From NCBI GenBank assembly GCA_903918195.1, contig CAIXDS010000308.1, positions 1 to 39,892 on the forward strand: a stretch of 39,892 nt of DNA. Reading direction: 5' to 3'. The position numbers and the translations under genes were made by a program. Under the pieces are notes generated by a model. It was given only the letters and a program-made list of their open reading frames with translations, ran no database searches and was not told the DNA's origin. This DNA comes from an uncultured Acetobacteraceae bacterium. Lineage in GTDB: Bacteria > Pseudomonadota > Alphaproteobacteria > Acetobacterales > Acetobacteraceae. Positions 20,152-28,220 of this stretch are shown here, piece by piece. Each line of letters opens with the position of its first letter. The first letter of the stretch is position 1.

Positions 20152-22008
20152 ATGGACATGGCGGTGCGGCCACAATCGGGGCTGATAATGTCACCAGCCA
20201 TCGATGGGCGTCGGCATTCGGAGAGATTTCTTCTCTCGCGTCTGCAGGAATGCGCCGATTACGCATTTCAGCCCATCGTCAGCCTGAACACCGGCGGTGT
20301 TTTCGGTTTCGAAGCCCTGCTTCGGGGACATGATGCGCTGGGATTCGCCAGCGTGCTGGACCTGATCGACGTGGTTTATGCGCCTGCACTCGCCATGGCC
20401 GCCGACCGCATTCTGCGGCAGGCGGTGATGGAACGCTTCGCCAGGGTGCGGCAGAGCATCAAGACGCGGCTGTTTCTGAACGTTGACAATCGTATGCTGG
20501 CCTCCGGGCAATTCGATGCGGCAGAGCTGCGCCGGTCCATGATCGATGCCGGAATCGATCCGTCGTCATTATGTGTCGAGCTCTCCGAGGCCCGTTCCAT
20601 TCCTGACGTGCGGGAGGTCACGCGACGGCTGGCCTCGATATCCCCCGACTGTCTTACGGCCATCGACGATTTCGGGGTCGGCTACTCCGGCCTGAAGTTG
20701 CTGTATGACAGCCAGCCGCACATCGTGAAAATTGACCGCTTCTTTATCTCCGGCATTTCCGGCGAACAGAAGAAGAAGCTGTTTGTATCCACTGTCGTGC
20801 AACTGGCCCATGTGCTCGGCATCAAGGTTGTTGCCGAGGGGATCGAGACTGAGGCCGAGTTCCGCACCTGTCGCGAGATCGGATGCGATCTGGGTCAGGG
20901 CTATTGGATCGCGCACCCAACCTGCGACATCCCGTCGCTCAAGCCCGTCTATGCGGTCGTGACCGAGAGCAACAGCCGCGATCGTCGGGCGCGGAGCAAT
21001 GCCCTTGTGCTGCGTCACGCCGACTTGGACAAGGTGCCGCCGCTCCGTCGCGAAGCGACGCTGGATGGCGTATTCGATGCATTCCGGCGCGCGCCCGACC
21101 GGTCCGTGTTCGCCATCACCGACGACCGCAACCAGCCGATGGGCGTGATCCAGGAGGCGGCGCTCAAGGAATTCGTCTACTCGCCGTTCGGAAAAGAGTT
21201 GCTCCAACGTCGCGCCAAGACGAGCGGAATCGCCGGGCTGATCACGCCCTCTGTCACCTGCGATGTCTCCTCTGACCTCAACACAATTCTGGACGCGGTG
21301 GCCCTCCGCCAGGACACTCCCTGCGTCGTGGTTGTCGATGACCAGGGATACGTTGGCCTGCTGCACCACACCCACCTGCTGCGGCTGGTCAGCGAGCGCA
21401 ATATGGCGCAGGCGCGCAACCAAAACCCGCTTACCCGATTACCGGGAAACCTCGCGATCAACGAGCACATTATTGAATCTCTGCGAATTATGGGGTCAAC
21501 AAGAATATTCGCTTATTTCGACTTCAATAATTTCAAGCCATTCAACGATCGGTTTGGGTTCCGACTGGGCGACCGGGCGATTTTGTTGTTTGCAGATCTC
21601 CTGCGTCGCTATTTCACCCATTCGTCGGCGTTCCTTGGCCATATCGGCGGAGATGATTTTTTTCTTGGCCTGTGCACCCTGACGGCCGAGGATGAAGTGT
21701 CGCGGATCCGCTCGCTGATTGCGCAGTTCGATGCGGATGCGGCGACATTCTATGACGCCGACACACGGACTGCCGGCGTTGTCGGCGGGTTCGACCGGTG
21801 CGGCATATATCGCAGCTACCCCTTGCTCAGCGTCAGCTGCGCCGTGCTGTTGCTGGAGGCGGGGTCCACGACCGTGACGTTGGACGAGGTTTCGAGCCGG
21901 TTGTCCGAACTCAAGCGGGCCGCCAAGGCGGCACCCTCAGGCATGGCTGTGGAATCGACCGCCATTACCGACCCGGTCCTCTATCAGATACCGCGGCTTG
22001 GTCTGTGA
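20152..22008 (+). CDS. EAL-CBS-GGDEF protein, c-di-GMP turnover
   Basis: A 618-residue soluble protein with the phosphodiesterase domain first. EAL domain about 25-270: FGFEALLRG with catalytic Glu54, IDDFGVGYSG, VKIDRFFISG, VVAEGIET and GQGYWIAHP, so the metal and substrate residues look complete. Two CBS-like repeats occupy about 295-425 (VFAITDDRNQPMGVI; VVVVDDQGYVGLL) and may bind a nucleotide. GGDEF domain about 430-600: signature GGDDF (499-503), with FDFNNFKPFNDRFGF as the substrate loop. GGDDF keeps the metal-binding acidic residue, but Asp for Glu is unusual, so cyclase activity is uncertain. The order EAL-CBS-GGDEF is a known, less common arrangement. ATGs at 20152, 20158 and 20188 are possible starts. 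A chemoreceptor with a PilZ domain two genes downstream gives a plausible target. Confidence 0.9.
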   Translation: MDMAVRPQSGLIMSPAIDGRRHSERFLLSRLQECADYAFQPIVSLNTGGVFGFEALLRGHDALGFASVLDLIDVVYAPALAMAADRILRQAVMERFARVRQSIKTRLFLNVDNRMLASGQFDAAELRRSMIDAGIDPSSLCVELSEARSIPDVREVTRRLASISPDCLTAIDDFGVGYSGLKLLYDSQPHIVKIDRFFISGISGEQKKKLFVSTVVQLAHVLGIKVVAEGIETEAEFRTCREIGCDLGQGYWIAHPTCDIPSLKPVYAVVTESNSRDRRARSNALVLRHADLDKVPPLRREATLDGVFDAFRRAPDRSVFAITDDRNQPMGVIQEAALKEFVYSPFGKELLQRRAKTSGIAGLITPSVTCDVSSDLNTILDAVALRQDTPCVVVVDDQGYVGLLHHTHLLRLVSERNMAQARNQNPLTRLPGNLAINEHIIESLRIMGSTRIFAYFDFNNFKPFNDRFGFRLGDRAILLFADLLRRYFTHSSAFLGHIGGDDFFLGLCTLTAEDEVSRIRSLIAQFDADAATFYDADTRTAGVVGGFDRCGIYRSYPLLSVSCAVLLLEAGSTTVTLDEVSSRLSELKRAAKAAPSGMAVESTAITDPVLYQIPRLGL

Positions 22009-22062
22009 CGGCGGATGTCTTTCAAACCCGGTTACCCTGTCTGTTCTGCGGAGTTGCAAACG

Positions 22063-22596
22063 ATGACCCAGCCATCCCGACCGCAGCACCACGTGCTGTT
22101 CGTTGACACTGACAACGCGGGCCGAAGCATCCTGGCCGAGGCGCTTATGTGCCATTGGGGCGCCGGCCGATTCAGGGCGTTCAGCGCCGGCACTCATCCG
22201 GCGGGGCGGCTGGACCCCAAATGTGTATCGCTTCTGCAGCAACTCGGTGTGCCAACGGCTCATTTGCGCAGCAAGAACTGGACCGATTTCGATCAGCCGA
22301 ATGCGCCGATCATGGATTTCGTGTTCACCGTGTGCGACCAGGCCGCGCAAGAGGCCTGGCCGTCCTGGCCGGGCGATCCGATCACGGCGCATTGGAGTCT
22401 GCCCGATCCGCAACAGGCCACGGGCAGCCTCGCCACGCAGATGGCCGCGCACCGTGAGGTGTTCGGCATGATCGAACGGCGGGTCAAGATCCTCGCATCG
22501 CTGCGCCTGCGGTCCCTGCGGAGCACGGAGATTCAGGCCGCTGTCGGCGCAATCAACGGTATCGCCACTGAACCGCGGATCACCGAAGCGGCTTAG
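22063..22596 (+). CDS. ArsC/LMW tyrosine phosphatase-like protein lacking the catalytic Cys
   Basis: A 177-residue homologue of thioredoxin-type arsenate reductase / low-molecular-weight phosphatase. [34 protein letters not shown] and [16 protein letters not shown] are diagnostic of ArsC-like proteins. The active-site loop, normally VCTxNxARS, reads [18 protein letters not shown]: the nucleophilic Cys is Asp15 and the next conserved positions are altered, while Arg21 and Ser22 remain. It therefore should not work as a phosphatase or arsenate reductase by the known mechanism. The rest of the fold is intact, so a binding role is likelier than decay. The ATG at 22063 is preferred (CGGAG upstream; an ATG at 22015 adds a non-homologous tail). 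It lies 54 nt after the EAL-CBS-GGDEF gene and 28 nt before the chemoreceptor, probably one operon. No arsenic genes are nearby. Confidence 0.85.
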   Translation: MTQPSRPQHHVLFVDTDNAGRSILAEALMCHWGAGRFRAFSAGTHPAGRLDPKCVSLLQQLGVPTAHLRSKNWTDFDQPNAPIMDFVFTVCDQAAQEAWPSWPGDPITAHWSLPDPQQATGSLATQMAAHREVFGMIERRVKILASLRLRSLRSTEIQAAVGAINGIATEPRITEAA

Positions 22597-22624
22597 AAGC
22601 GGCGAAAAGCGGGGGCGTGGTCGC

Positions 22625-25009
22625 ATGAAGAATATGGTCGGTACTGTCGCGCGGCGGCTCGTGCGTGGGCAGTCGATCCGGTTCCAGATTCTCGCCATTT
22701 CGCTCGTCGGGATTCTCGCCTTCGTGTTTGTGGCGATGATGATGTGGTCCACTCAAGCGACCCGTTCGCGCGTGCAGGGTGAGATGGAGGCGTCGTGGTC
22801 GGCCAATCTCCTGGTCGTGCGGGCCGGGATGACCTTCGAGGCGGCACGCAATCTGGGCAACGTGTTTCTGGCCGAGCGGCAACCGGACCTGTTGTCGCGT
22901 GAGCAGCAAACCTTTGCCAGGGCGAAGGGCTTGCTGGAGCAGGCGCTGACCGAGGAAACGGCGCCGGACATCGATGCGGGCATCAAAGAAGTGCTGCGGT
23001 TGATGGAAATATATCAACACGACTTCGCGCAGGCCGTTGCGTCGATGCGCGACGTTGGACTGCAGCCGACGGACGGTTTAGAGGGGCGCCTGCGCGAGTC
23101 GGCACAGGGCGCCGAGGATACGCTGGAGGAGCTTGTCGAAGCCTCCGGCACCGATGCGGCACCGCTGCTGCGACTGCAGGTTGCCATGCTGCAGATGCGG
23201 CAGGCCGAGAAGGATTTCATGCTGCGCGGCGATCCAGCCGCCGCCGCCGCCATGGGAGGCCACGCGTCGGAGTTCGCCGATGCCCTGGATGCGAGTTTGC
23301 TGCCGCCGGCAAAGCACGACCAGCTGGCGGCCGGGATTGCCGCCTATCAACGAAGCTTTCGTGCCCTGGGCGACGCGCTGTCGGAATTGCCCAACCAGCT
23401 TGAGCAGTTGCGCGGTCTTGCCGACCGGTTATCGACCGCGCTCGAAGAAGTGGTCGGTCACATGGATGTCCGGCGCGCGGCGCAGGCAGCGACGACGGCG
23501 GCAGCCGAACGGGCGGTGCTGCGGATACAATCGGCCGGCATGGCGGTGGCCGGGCTGCTGATGGCGACCCTGGGGCTGCTGATCGGCCGCACCATCGCGC
23601 GCCGGGTCGGAAGGCTCGCGGCAGCAATGGGGCTGCTGGCCAGCGGCAAGCGCGACGTCGCCGTCCCCGGCAGTTGGATGCGCGACGAAATAGGCGGCAT
23701 GGCCGAGACGCTGGGCGTGTTTAAGGCGGCGCTGCTGCGCAACGATGAGCTCGCGGCGGAGCAGGCCGCCGAGCAAGCCCTTCGTGCGCGGCGCCAGGCA
23801 GCGATGGATCGCTGCACGCGGGATTTCGGTTTTTCCGTCTCGGGCGTGCTGGAACGGCTCGGTGCGACATCTGGAAACATCCGCAGCGCCGCGGTGCAGA
23901 TGAACGAGGTCGCGGAGCGGACCGAGGCGGGGACCCGCCAAACCGAAGGCGAAGCAGTGCAATCCACCCAGCGGCTGGGCGTCGTGGCCGCGGCGACCGA
24001 GCAACTCGCGGCGAGTGTGAACGAGATCAGTCGCCAGGTGGGGCAGGTCGCAATTGCCAGCAGCGAAGCGGTGGCGCGCGGGCGGATGGCGGATAGCGAG
24101 GTGGACGCGCTGGCCGAAAGCGCCAAGGCGATCGGCAGCATCCTGTCAACCATTTCCGCCATTGCGGACCAGACCAAGATGCTGGCCCTCAACGCGACCA
24201 TCGAGGCGGCACGCGCCGGCGAGGCGGGGCGGGGCTTTGCCGTGGTCGCCGGAGAAGTGAAGACGCTGGCGGCCCAGAGCGCCCAGGCGACCGAGGATAT
24301 CGCCAAACGCGTGACTGGCATTCGCGGCGCCACCGATGCGGCGGTGCGAGAGATGCGGGGGATGACGCAGGCGATCGGACGCGTCGATGAGATTGCCACC
24401 ATCATCGCGGCCGCCGTGGAGCAGCAGGGCGCGGCGACGCAGCAGATCGCCACCTCCGTGCAGGAGGTGTTGCACACCACGTCACGCGCCAGCGCCACCA
24501 TGGCTGACGTGGTGAAAATCGCCCAGGACACCGGGGAATCAAGCCGGACCGTGTTGCTGACAGCGGGCGAGATCGCCGATGTGGCAACCGTGCTGCGGCG
24601 GGAGGTGGACAATTTCATGGTCGGAATCGATCGCGACGATGGCGAACGCAGGCTGTACGAACGCATGCCGGGCTCGGATATGCCGGTGCAGCTTCGGCTT
24701 GGCACACGGGATTCGGTCTCTGGAACACTGGCCGACGTGTCCCGCGGCGGCGCCGCGGTGCGGACGAAGCTGACAGCCCCGGCGGGCTCTGAGGTCGAGG
24801 TTTGCCTGCCGATGCTTGCACTCGCCCTGCATGCACGGGCGGTGCGCAATGACGACGGCGTGCTCGGCGTGTGCTTCCGGCAGGACCCTGTGACAATGGC
24901 CGCAGCGGATCGCGTTCTGGAAGCGGTTGGACAAGACCAGGCTTTGGTCACGGGGGCGGTCATGCCGCCCGCTTGGCGGGGTCCGGCGAAGGTCATGGCT
25001 GTCCAGTAG
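22625..25009 (+). CDS. Methyl-accepting chemotaxis protein with C-terminal PilZ domain
   Basis: A 794-residue chemoreceptor. TM helix about 20-42; long helical periplasmic sensor about 43-302 (four-helix/HBM-like, with [14 protein letters not shown]); TM helix about 305-328; HAMP about 329-382; signalling domain with hairpin tip [20 protein letters not shown] and [15 protein letters not shown] (513-548). The last 120 residues form a PilZ domain with the c-di-GMP motif RxxxR (Arg676-Arg680, RLYER) and DxSxxG (Asp704, DVSRGG). Receptors of this type pass stimuli to CheA/CheW; a PilZ end would let c-di-GMP modulate signalling. The c-di-GMP enzyme at 20152 is two genes upstream. No CheB/CheR docking pentapeptide is seen at the C-terminus. 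No che genes lie in the window. Confidence 0.92.
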   Translation: MKNMVGTVARRLVRGQSIRFQILAISLVGILAFVFVAMMMWSTQATRSRVQGEMEASWSANLLVVRAGMTFEAARNLGNVFLAERQPDLLSREQQTFARAKGLLEQALTEETAPDIDAGIKEVLRLMEIYQHDFAQAVASMRDVGLQPTDGLEGRLRESAQGAEDTLEELVEASGTDAAPLLRLQVAMLQMRQAEKDFMLRGDPAAAAAMGGHASEFADALDASLLPPAKHDQLAAGIAAYQRSFRALGDALSELPNQLEQLRGLADRLSTALEEVVGHMDVRRAAQAATTAAAERAVLRIQSAGMAVAGLLMATLGLLIGRTIARRVGRLAAAMGLLASGKRDVAVPGSWMRDEIGGMAETLGVFKAALLRNDELAAEQAAEQALRARRQAAMDRCTRDFGFSVSGVLERLGATSGNIRSAAVQMNEVAERTEAGTRQTEGEAVQSTQRLGVVAAATEQLAASVNEISRQVGQVAIASSEAVARGRMADSEVDALAESAKAIGSILSTISAIADQTKMLALNATIEAARAGEAGRGFAVVAGEVKTLAAQSAQATEDIAKRVTGIRGATDAAVREMRGMTQAIGRVDEIATIIAAAVEQQGAATQQIATSVQEVLHTTSRASATMADVVKIAQDTGESSRTVLLTAGEIADVATVLRREVDNFMVGIDRDDGERRLYERMPGSDMPVQLRLGTRDSVSGTLADVSRGGAAVRTKLTAPAGSEVEVCLPMLALALHARAVRNDDGVLGVCFRQDPVTMAAADRVLEAVGQDQALVTGAVMPPAWRGPAKVMAVQ

Positions 25010-25103
25010 CCGTGCGGCATGCCGGCGCGAATGGCCCGAAGCGGGGCGCGCGGCCCGCAGAGGTGGCCGTTTTGGTGCTGGCGGCTGTGTCATCGATGAA
25101 CAC

Positions 25104-25143
25104 GCGCTTTTTTCGCCTGCCACGCCGAGGCGCGAAAAAGCGC
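25104..25143. other. Long inverted repeat between the chemoreceptor and rpmJ
   Basis: GCGCTTTTTTCGC (25104-25116) pairs with GCGAAAAAGCGC (25132-25143) over 12 bp with one extra T; the loop is 15 nt. The T-run is inside the stem rather than after it, so this is not a textbook terminator. It may end the chemoreceptor transcript or be a regulatory structure; it lies upstream of the rpmJ promoter candidate. Confidence 0.5.
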
Positions 25144-25222
25144 CGGAGCATACAGAATCGGCACACCGGCCGTTGTCATGCTCTTTCTTCCCCCGAATGC
25201 CCCGGAGCAAAGCGGGCGCGGC

Positions 25223-25252
25223 TTGACAGCACCGGGTCTTCCCTCGTATTCG
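25223..25252 (+). promoter_or_regulatory. Candidate sigma-70-type promoter of rpmJ
   Basis: A consensus TTGACA (25223-25228) and TATTCG (25247-25252) with an 18-bp spacer, ending 41 bp before the rpmJ start. The -35 box is perfect, the -10 is poor. It is the most convincing housekeeping-type promoter in the window. Confidence 0.45.
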
Positions 25253-25293
25253 CCGCGGCTCCTTTTGCTTCGCGAACCGAAGGCGTCCTTATC

Positions 25294-25419
25294 ATGCGCA
25301 TCCGCAATAGCCTGAAGTCGGCCAAGACCCGCGACAAGAACTGCCGCGTCGTGCGCCGGCATGGCCGCGTCTACGTGATCAACAAGAAGAACCCGCGGAT
25401 GAAGTGCCGCCAGGGCTGA
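25294..25419 (+). CDS. rpmJ: 50S ribosomal protein L36
   Basis: A 41-residue protein beginning [20 protein letters not shown] and ending MKCRQG, a direct match to alphaproteobacterial L36. Like the zinc-free paralogue type, it lacks the full Cys-Cys-Cys-His zinc set; Cys17 and Cys38 are present but not in the zinc-site arrangement. It binds 23S rRNA in the large subunit. It is a single-gene unit: own promoter candidate upstream and a strong hairpin downstream. The frame is open upstream of the ATG, but only this 3' part is L36; the upstream extension has no protein character. Confidence 0.96.
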   Translation: MRIRNSLKSAKTRDKNCRVVRRHGRVYVINKKNPRMKCRQG

Positions 25420-25463
25420 TCCCGCGCGCCGGCGCTGGCCGGCCGTTCTTTCCGGTCTGACAT

Positions 25464-25489
25464 GCGCCCCGGGGGCCTGCCCGGGGCGC
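25464..25489. terminator. Perfect terminator hairpin after rpmJ, shared with phaR
   Basis: GCGCCCCGGG (25464-25473) and CCCGGGGCGC (25480-25489) form a perfect 10-bp GC stem with a 6-nt loop, followed by TTT on the plus strand. It sits between convergent rpmJ and phaR and could serve both. Confidence 0.75.
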
Positions 25490-25551
25490 TTTGCGTAATG
25501 TCGCTTTGCGTCATGAGTGGGGCCATCCCAGCCGATCGGCTGGAGGGCGGG

Positions 25552-26196
25552 CTACTTCTTGCCTGCCTCGGCCGGGTTCGCGGGCGTGTCCTCCGGGGCC
25601 AGGAGCTGCTGCTTCTGCGCCAGCTGGCGGCGCAAATTGTCCACCTCGGCCCGTAGCGCGGCGAGCTCCTCCTGCACATTCGCGGCCGGGCGCGGTTCAC
25701 TGCCGTCAGGGGGCTGGTAGAACGGCGTGAACAAGGTCATGGCACGCTCGATCACCGCCATGTTCTGCCGGCTCACTTCGTCGATGCCGAAGGGGAAGAA
25801 ATTGCCCATGGTCTGCTTCATGGCCTCGCGCATCTGCTCCTGCTGGCGCGTGAAGGTGGTCAGCGCCTGCTCCAGGTAGCGCGGCACCAGCGTCTGCACG
25901 GAATTGCCGTAGAAGCCGATCAGCTGGCGCAGGAAGCCGGTGGGCAGGAGGTTGCGACCCTTGTTCTCCTCCTCGACGATGATCTGGGTCAGCACGCTGC
26001 GGGTGATGTCGTCGCCCGTCTTGGCATCATAAACCACAAAATCACGGCCGACATGCACCATCTCGGCCAGCGTGTCGAGCGTGATGTAGCTGGAGCTTTC
26101 AGTGTTATACAGGCGCCGGTTGGCGTATTTTTTGACAACGACCGGTGGCTTCTCTGTGGAAGATGCAGCGCCGTTGGTCTGCGATGTCGGCGACAT
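25552..26196 (-). CDS. phaR: Polyhydroxyalkanoate synthesis regulator PhaR
   Basis: A 214-residue PHB/PHA accumulation regulator. The N-terminal domain (VVVKKYANRRLYNTESSSYI, TLDTLAEMV, FVVYDAKTGDDITRSVL) is the PHB_acc_N DNA/granule-binding signature; the PHB_acc repeats follow (GFYGNSVQTLVPRYLEQAL). The C-terminus has a heptad coiled coil (VQEELAALRAEVDNLRRQLA). PhaR proteins repress phasin and their own genes and bind PHB granules, releasing DNA when polymer is made. The ATG at 26196 is used; an open frame runs on to 26763 without homology and across the divergent region. Its start is 11 nt from a 19-bp tandem repeat, a candidate autoregulatory operator. It is divergent from the phaC-like operon. 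Confidence 0.95.
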   Translation of the reverse strand: MSPTSQTNGAASSTEKPPVVVKKYANRRLYNTESSSYITLDTLAEMVHVGRDFVVYDAKTGDDITRSVLTQIIVEEENKGRNLLPTGFLRQLIGFYGNSVQTLVPRYLEQALTTFTRQQEQMREAMKQTMGNFFPFGIDEVSRQNMAVIERAMTLFTPFYQPPDGSEPRPAANVQEELAALRAEVDNLRRQLAQKQQLLAPEDTPANPAEAGKK

Positions 26197-26207
26197 GGGG
26201 GCCCCCC

Positions 26208-26245
26208 GGTGCGCTGGCTGATGGATGGTGCGCTGGCTGATGGAT
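26208..26245. repeat. Two perfect 19-bp tandem repeats next to the phaR start
   Basis: GGTGCGCTGGCTGATGGAT is present twice, back to back (26208-26226, 26227-26245), beginning 12 bp upstream of the phaR ATG. The position and the known autoregulation of PhaR make it a candidate PhaR operator; simple duplication by slippage is the alternative. Confidence 0.8.
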
Positions 26246-26367
26246 GAGGATGGAACACGCGTGCAACAGAGGGTAGCATGCCGCGCCGCAACATCCAAAA
26301 CGCCGTCTGCTCTGCTATGATGCGTCCCGGCCGGGTGTCCGGACCGCGGCAGGAGGGTGGATGACGC

Positions 26368-26748
26368 ATGACGGCCGGCGATCGGCCCGACCCGCTGCCC
26401 GGCGATCCGGCCGGCGAGGACCTGCACGAGTTGGCCCGGGACTGGATCACCCTGTGGCAGAGCGAACTGGCAGCGCTGGCGGTGGATCGCGAGGCGCAGG
26501 AGACGTGGCATGTGCTGCTCTCGCTGTGGGCGGGCGCGGCCGGTGCCGTGATCAACGGTCTGCCGCGAGGGCTGGGGGATGAGCTTGCCGGGCACGGCCG
26601 ACGTGCCCCCGGGTCCGCTGCTGCGCCGCGGCCCGCGCCCGCTGCTGCTGCACCTGACCCTCGCGATGTTGAAGTCGAGCAGCTCCGTGACCGGGTCGCC
26701 GAGCTTGAACGGCGCCTTGCCGGGCTGGAGCAGCGCCGCCGCCGCTGA
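26368..26748 (+). CDS. Small coiled-coil protein upstream of phaC (phasin/PhaE-like, tentative)
   Basis: A 126-residue protein with a helical core (LARDWITLWQSELAALAVDR, then EAQETWHVLLSLWAGAAGAV), an Ala/Pro-rich linker and a C-terminal heptad coiled coil (VEVEQLRDRVAELERRLAGL). I do not recognise a named family with certainty. The layout of a short amphipathic helical domain plus a terminal coiled coil next to phaC recalls phasins or PhaE-type synthase partners, and the function is inferred from that. Start supported by AGGAGGGTGG about 11 nt upstream. Its last 170 nt overlap the 5' end of the PhaC-like gene in another frame, and both frames look protein-like. Confidence 0.7.
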   Translation: MTAGDRPDPLPGDPAGEDLHELARDWITLWQSELAALAVDREAQETWHVLLSLWAGAAGAVINGLPRGLGDELAGHGRRAPGSAAAPRPAPAAAAPDPRDVEVEQLRDRVAELERRLAGLEQRRRR

Positions 26749-27814
26749 GAAGGCGCGCAGCATCGCGGAGGCCTTGCAACGCGCCGCCGCCGGGCAGGCG
26801 GAGGCGTTTCCGCGCGCGGTGCTGGAGGAGGCATGGCGCCAGGACCGCGACCTGATCGCCGGTATCGCCGCCTATCGCCGCCATCCCTGGCGGCGCGACC
26901 TGGCCGACCCGCCGGTGCTGTGGGCCGAGGGCGGCACTCGTCTGCTGGATTTCGGCGGCACCGGACCGCCCCTTCTGCTGGTGCCGAGCCTGGTCAACCG
27001 CGCCAGCGTGCTCGACCTTGCCCCGGGGCGCTCGATGGTGCGCTTCCTGGCCGCGCAGGGGCCGCGCGTGCTGCTGCTGGACTGGGGCTGGCCGGGCGAG
27101 ACGGAGCGGCGTTTTTCGCTGACCGACTACATCGCGGGACGGCTGGAACGGGCCCTGATGGCGGTCGGCGAAAAAGTGGTGCTGGCCGGCTATTGCATGG
27201 GCGGGCTGCTGGCCACCGCGGCGGCGCAGCGCCGGCCGGACCTGGTGGCGGCGCTGGCATTGCTCGCCACGCCCTGGGATTTTCATGCCGCCGATCCCGA
27301 GCGCGCCGCCCAGATGGCGCGGATGGTGCCGCTGCTGGAGCCGGCGATGGGCTTTGCCGGCACGCTGCCGGTCGATCTGCTGCAGCTGCTGTTCACCCTG
27401 CTCGACTCATTCGGCGTCGCCGCCAAGTACCGCGCCTTTGGCCGGCTGGACCAGGACAGCGACCGCGCCCGGCTGTTCGTGGCGCTGGAGGACTGGCTGA
27501 ACGACGGCGTGCCGCTGGCCGCCCCGGTGGCGCGCGAATGCCTGACCGGCTGGTACGGCGCCAACACGCCGGGACGCGGCACCTGGATGGTGGCGGGACT
27601 GCCGGTGTCGCCCGCCGCGCTCAACATGCCCTGCTTCGTCGCCGTGCCGGCGCGCGACCGCATCGTCCCGCCCGAGAGCGCCCGGCCGCTCGCTGCGGCA
27701 ATCCGCGGGGCGGTACTGCATGCGCCGGCGGCCGGCCATATCGGCATGGCGGCGGGGTCGGGCGCGGAGGCGGCGTTGTGGCGACCGCTGCTGGGCTGGG
27801 TGCGCGGGTTGTGA
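26579..27814 (+). CDS. PHA/PHB synthase-like alpha/beta-hydrolase (PhaC family)
   Basis: A 411-residue alpha/beta-hydrolase with the PhaC lipase box AGYCMGGLL, so the nucleophile is Cys206, with Asp360 (PARDRIVPP) and His387 (AGHIGMAAG) completing the triad. LLLVPSLVNRASVLDLAPGRSMVRFL and LLLDWGWPG are synthase hallmarks. It polymerises (R)-3-hydroxyacyl-CoA on the granule surface. At 411 residues it is shorter than class I PhaC (about 560-600) and closer to class III. The N-terminus LLRRGPRPLLLHLTLAML looks genuine, so the start at 26579 is preferred even though it lies inside the preceding gene. PhaB (30745) supplies the substrate and PhaR (25552) the regulation. No phaA thiolase lies in the window. 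Confidence 0.85.
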   Translation: MSLPGTADVPPGPLLRRGPRPLLLHLTLAMLKSSSSVTGSPSLNGALPGWSSAAAAEKARSIAEALQRAAAGQAEAFPRAVLEEAWRQDRDLIAGIAAYRRHPWRRDLADPPVLWAEGGTRLLDFGGTGPPLLLVPSLVNRASVLDLAPGRSMVRFLAAQGPRVLLLDWGWPGETERRFSLTDYIAGRLERALMAVGEKVVLAGYCMGGLLATAAAQRRPDLVAALALLATPWDFHAADPERAAQMARMVPLLEPAMGFAGTLPVDLLQLLFTLLDSFGVAAKYRAFGRLDQDSDRARLFVALEDWLNDGVPLAAPVARECLTGWYGANTPGRGTWMVAGLPVSPAALNMPCFVAVPARDRIVPPESARPLAAAIRGAVLHAPAAGHIGMAAGSGAEAALWRPLLGWVRGL

Positions 27815-28220
27815 TCACGTGCTGCGATCACGGGGCCATCGGGCCTGGCCTGTCCGTTGCTGCGAGATGGCGGCGGGATGAGAAGCTGGTTAACGATTGC
27901 GTGATGGGTCGGTGTTGATGCGTTTGCGGCCGTATAATTGTTGTGTAACGCGGGGATAATGGCTAAAATAATCAACACCGAAATGTGCTTGCCGCTATCC
28001 CGGAAGCGTCAAATAGTAACAAATATACATGACGGGTGTCGCATGCATCAATTGGCTGGGTGCTGCAGGGCGAGTTGCTTTTTCAATTTTTGTCCGGGCG
28101 ATCCTGAATCGAATAAGGCAATTGACGTCCCGCAACTGATCGATCCCGCAGGGTTGACAAAACCTGCCGGGGCGGCGCCCGCGAAGTGACCTGTCCAAAG
28201 GGTAACTGTCGGAGGCTTCC
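27815..28220. other. AT-richer intergenic region between phaC-like and patatin genes
   Basis: 406 nt with no coding frame and lower GC than its flanks around 27930-28110. GTGATC/GATCAC (27806-27826) overlapping the phaC stop could be a weak terminator. An exact TATAAT occurs at 27933-27938 but no matching -35 is seen. The long inverted repeat is listed separately. A GGAGG at about 28211 serves the patatin gene. Confidence 0.5.
27909..27981. promoter_or_regulatory. Perfect 11-bp inverted repeat around an AT-rich core
   Basis: TCGGTGTTGAT (27909-27919) and ATCAACACCGA (27971-27981) are exact reverse complements separated by 51 bp containing a TATAAT. The arm centres are 62 bp apart, close to six helical turns, so a looping operator pair is possible, as is a long-range RNA stem. 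Confidence 0.5.

Noticed and set aside
27933-27938. Exact TATAAT as a promoter
   Set aside because: No -35 element at a suitable distance; reported only as part of the inverted-repeat region.
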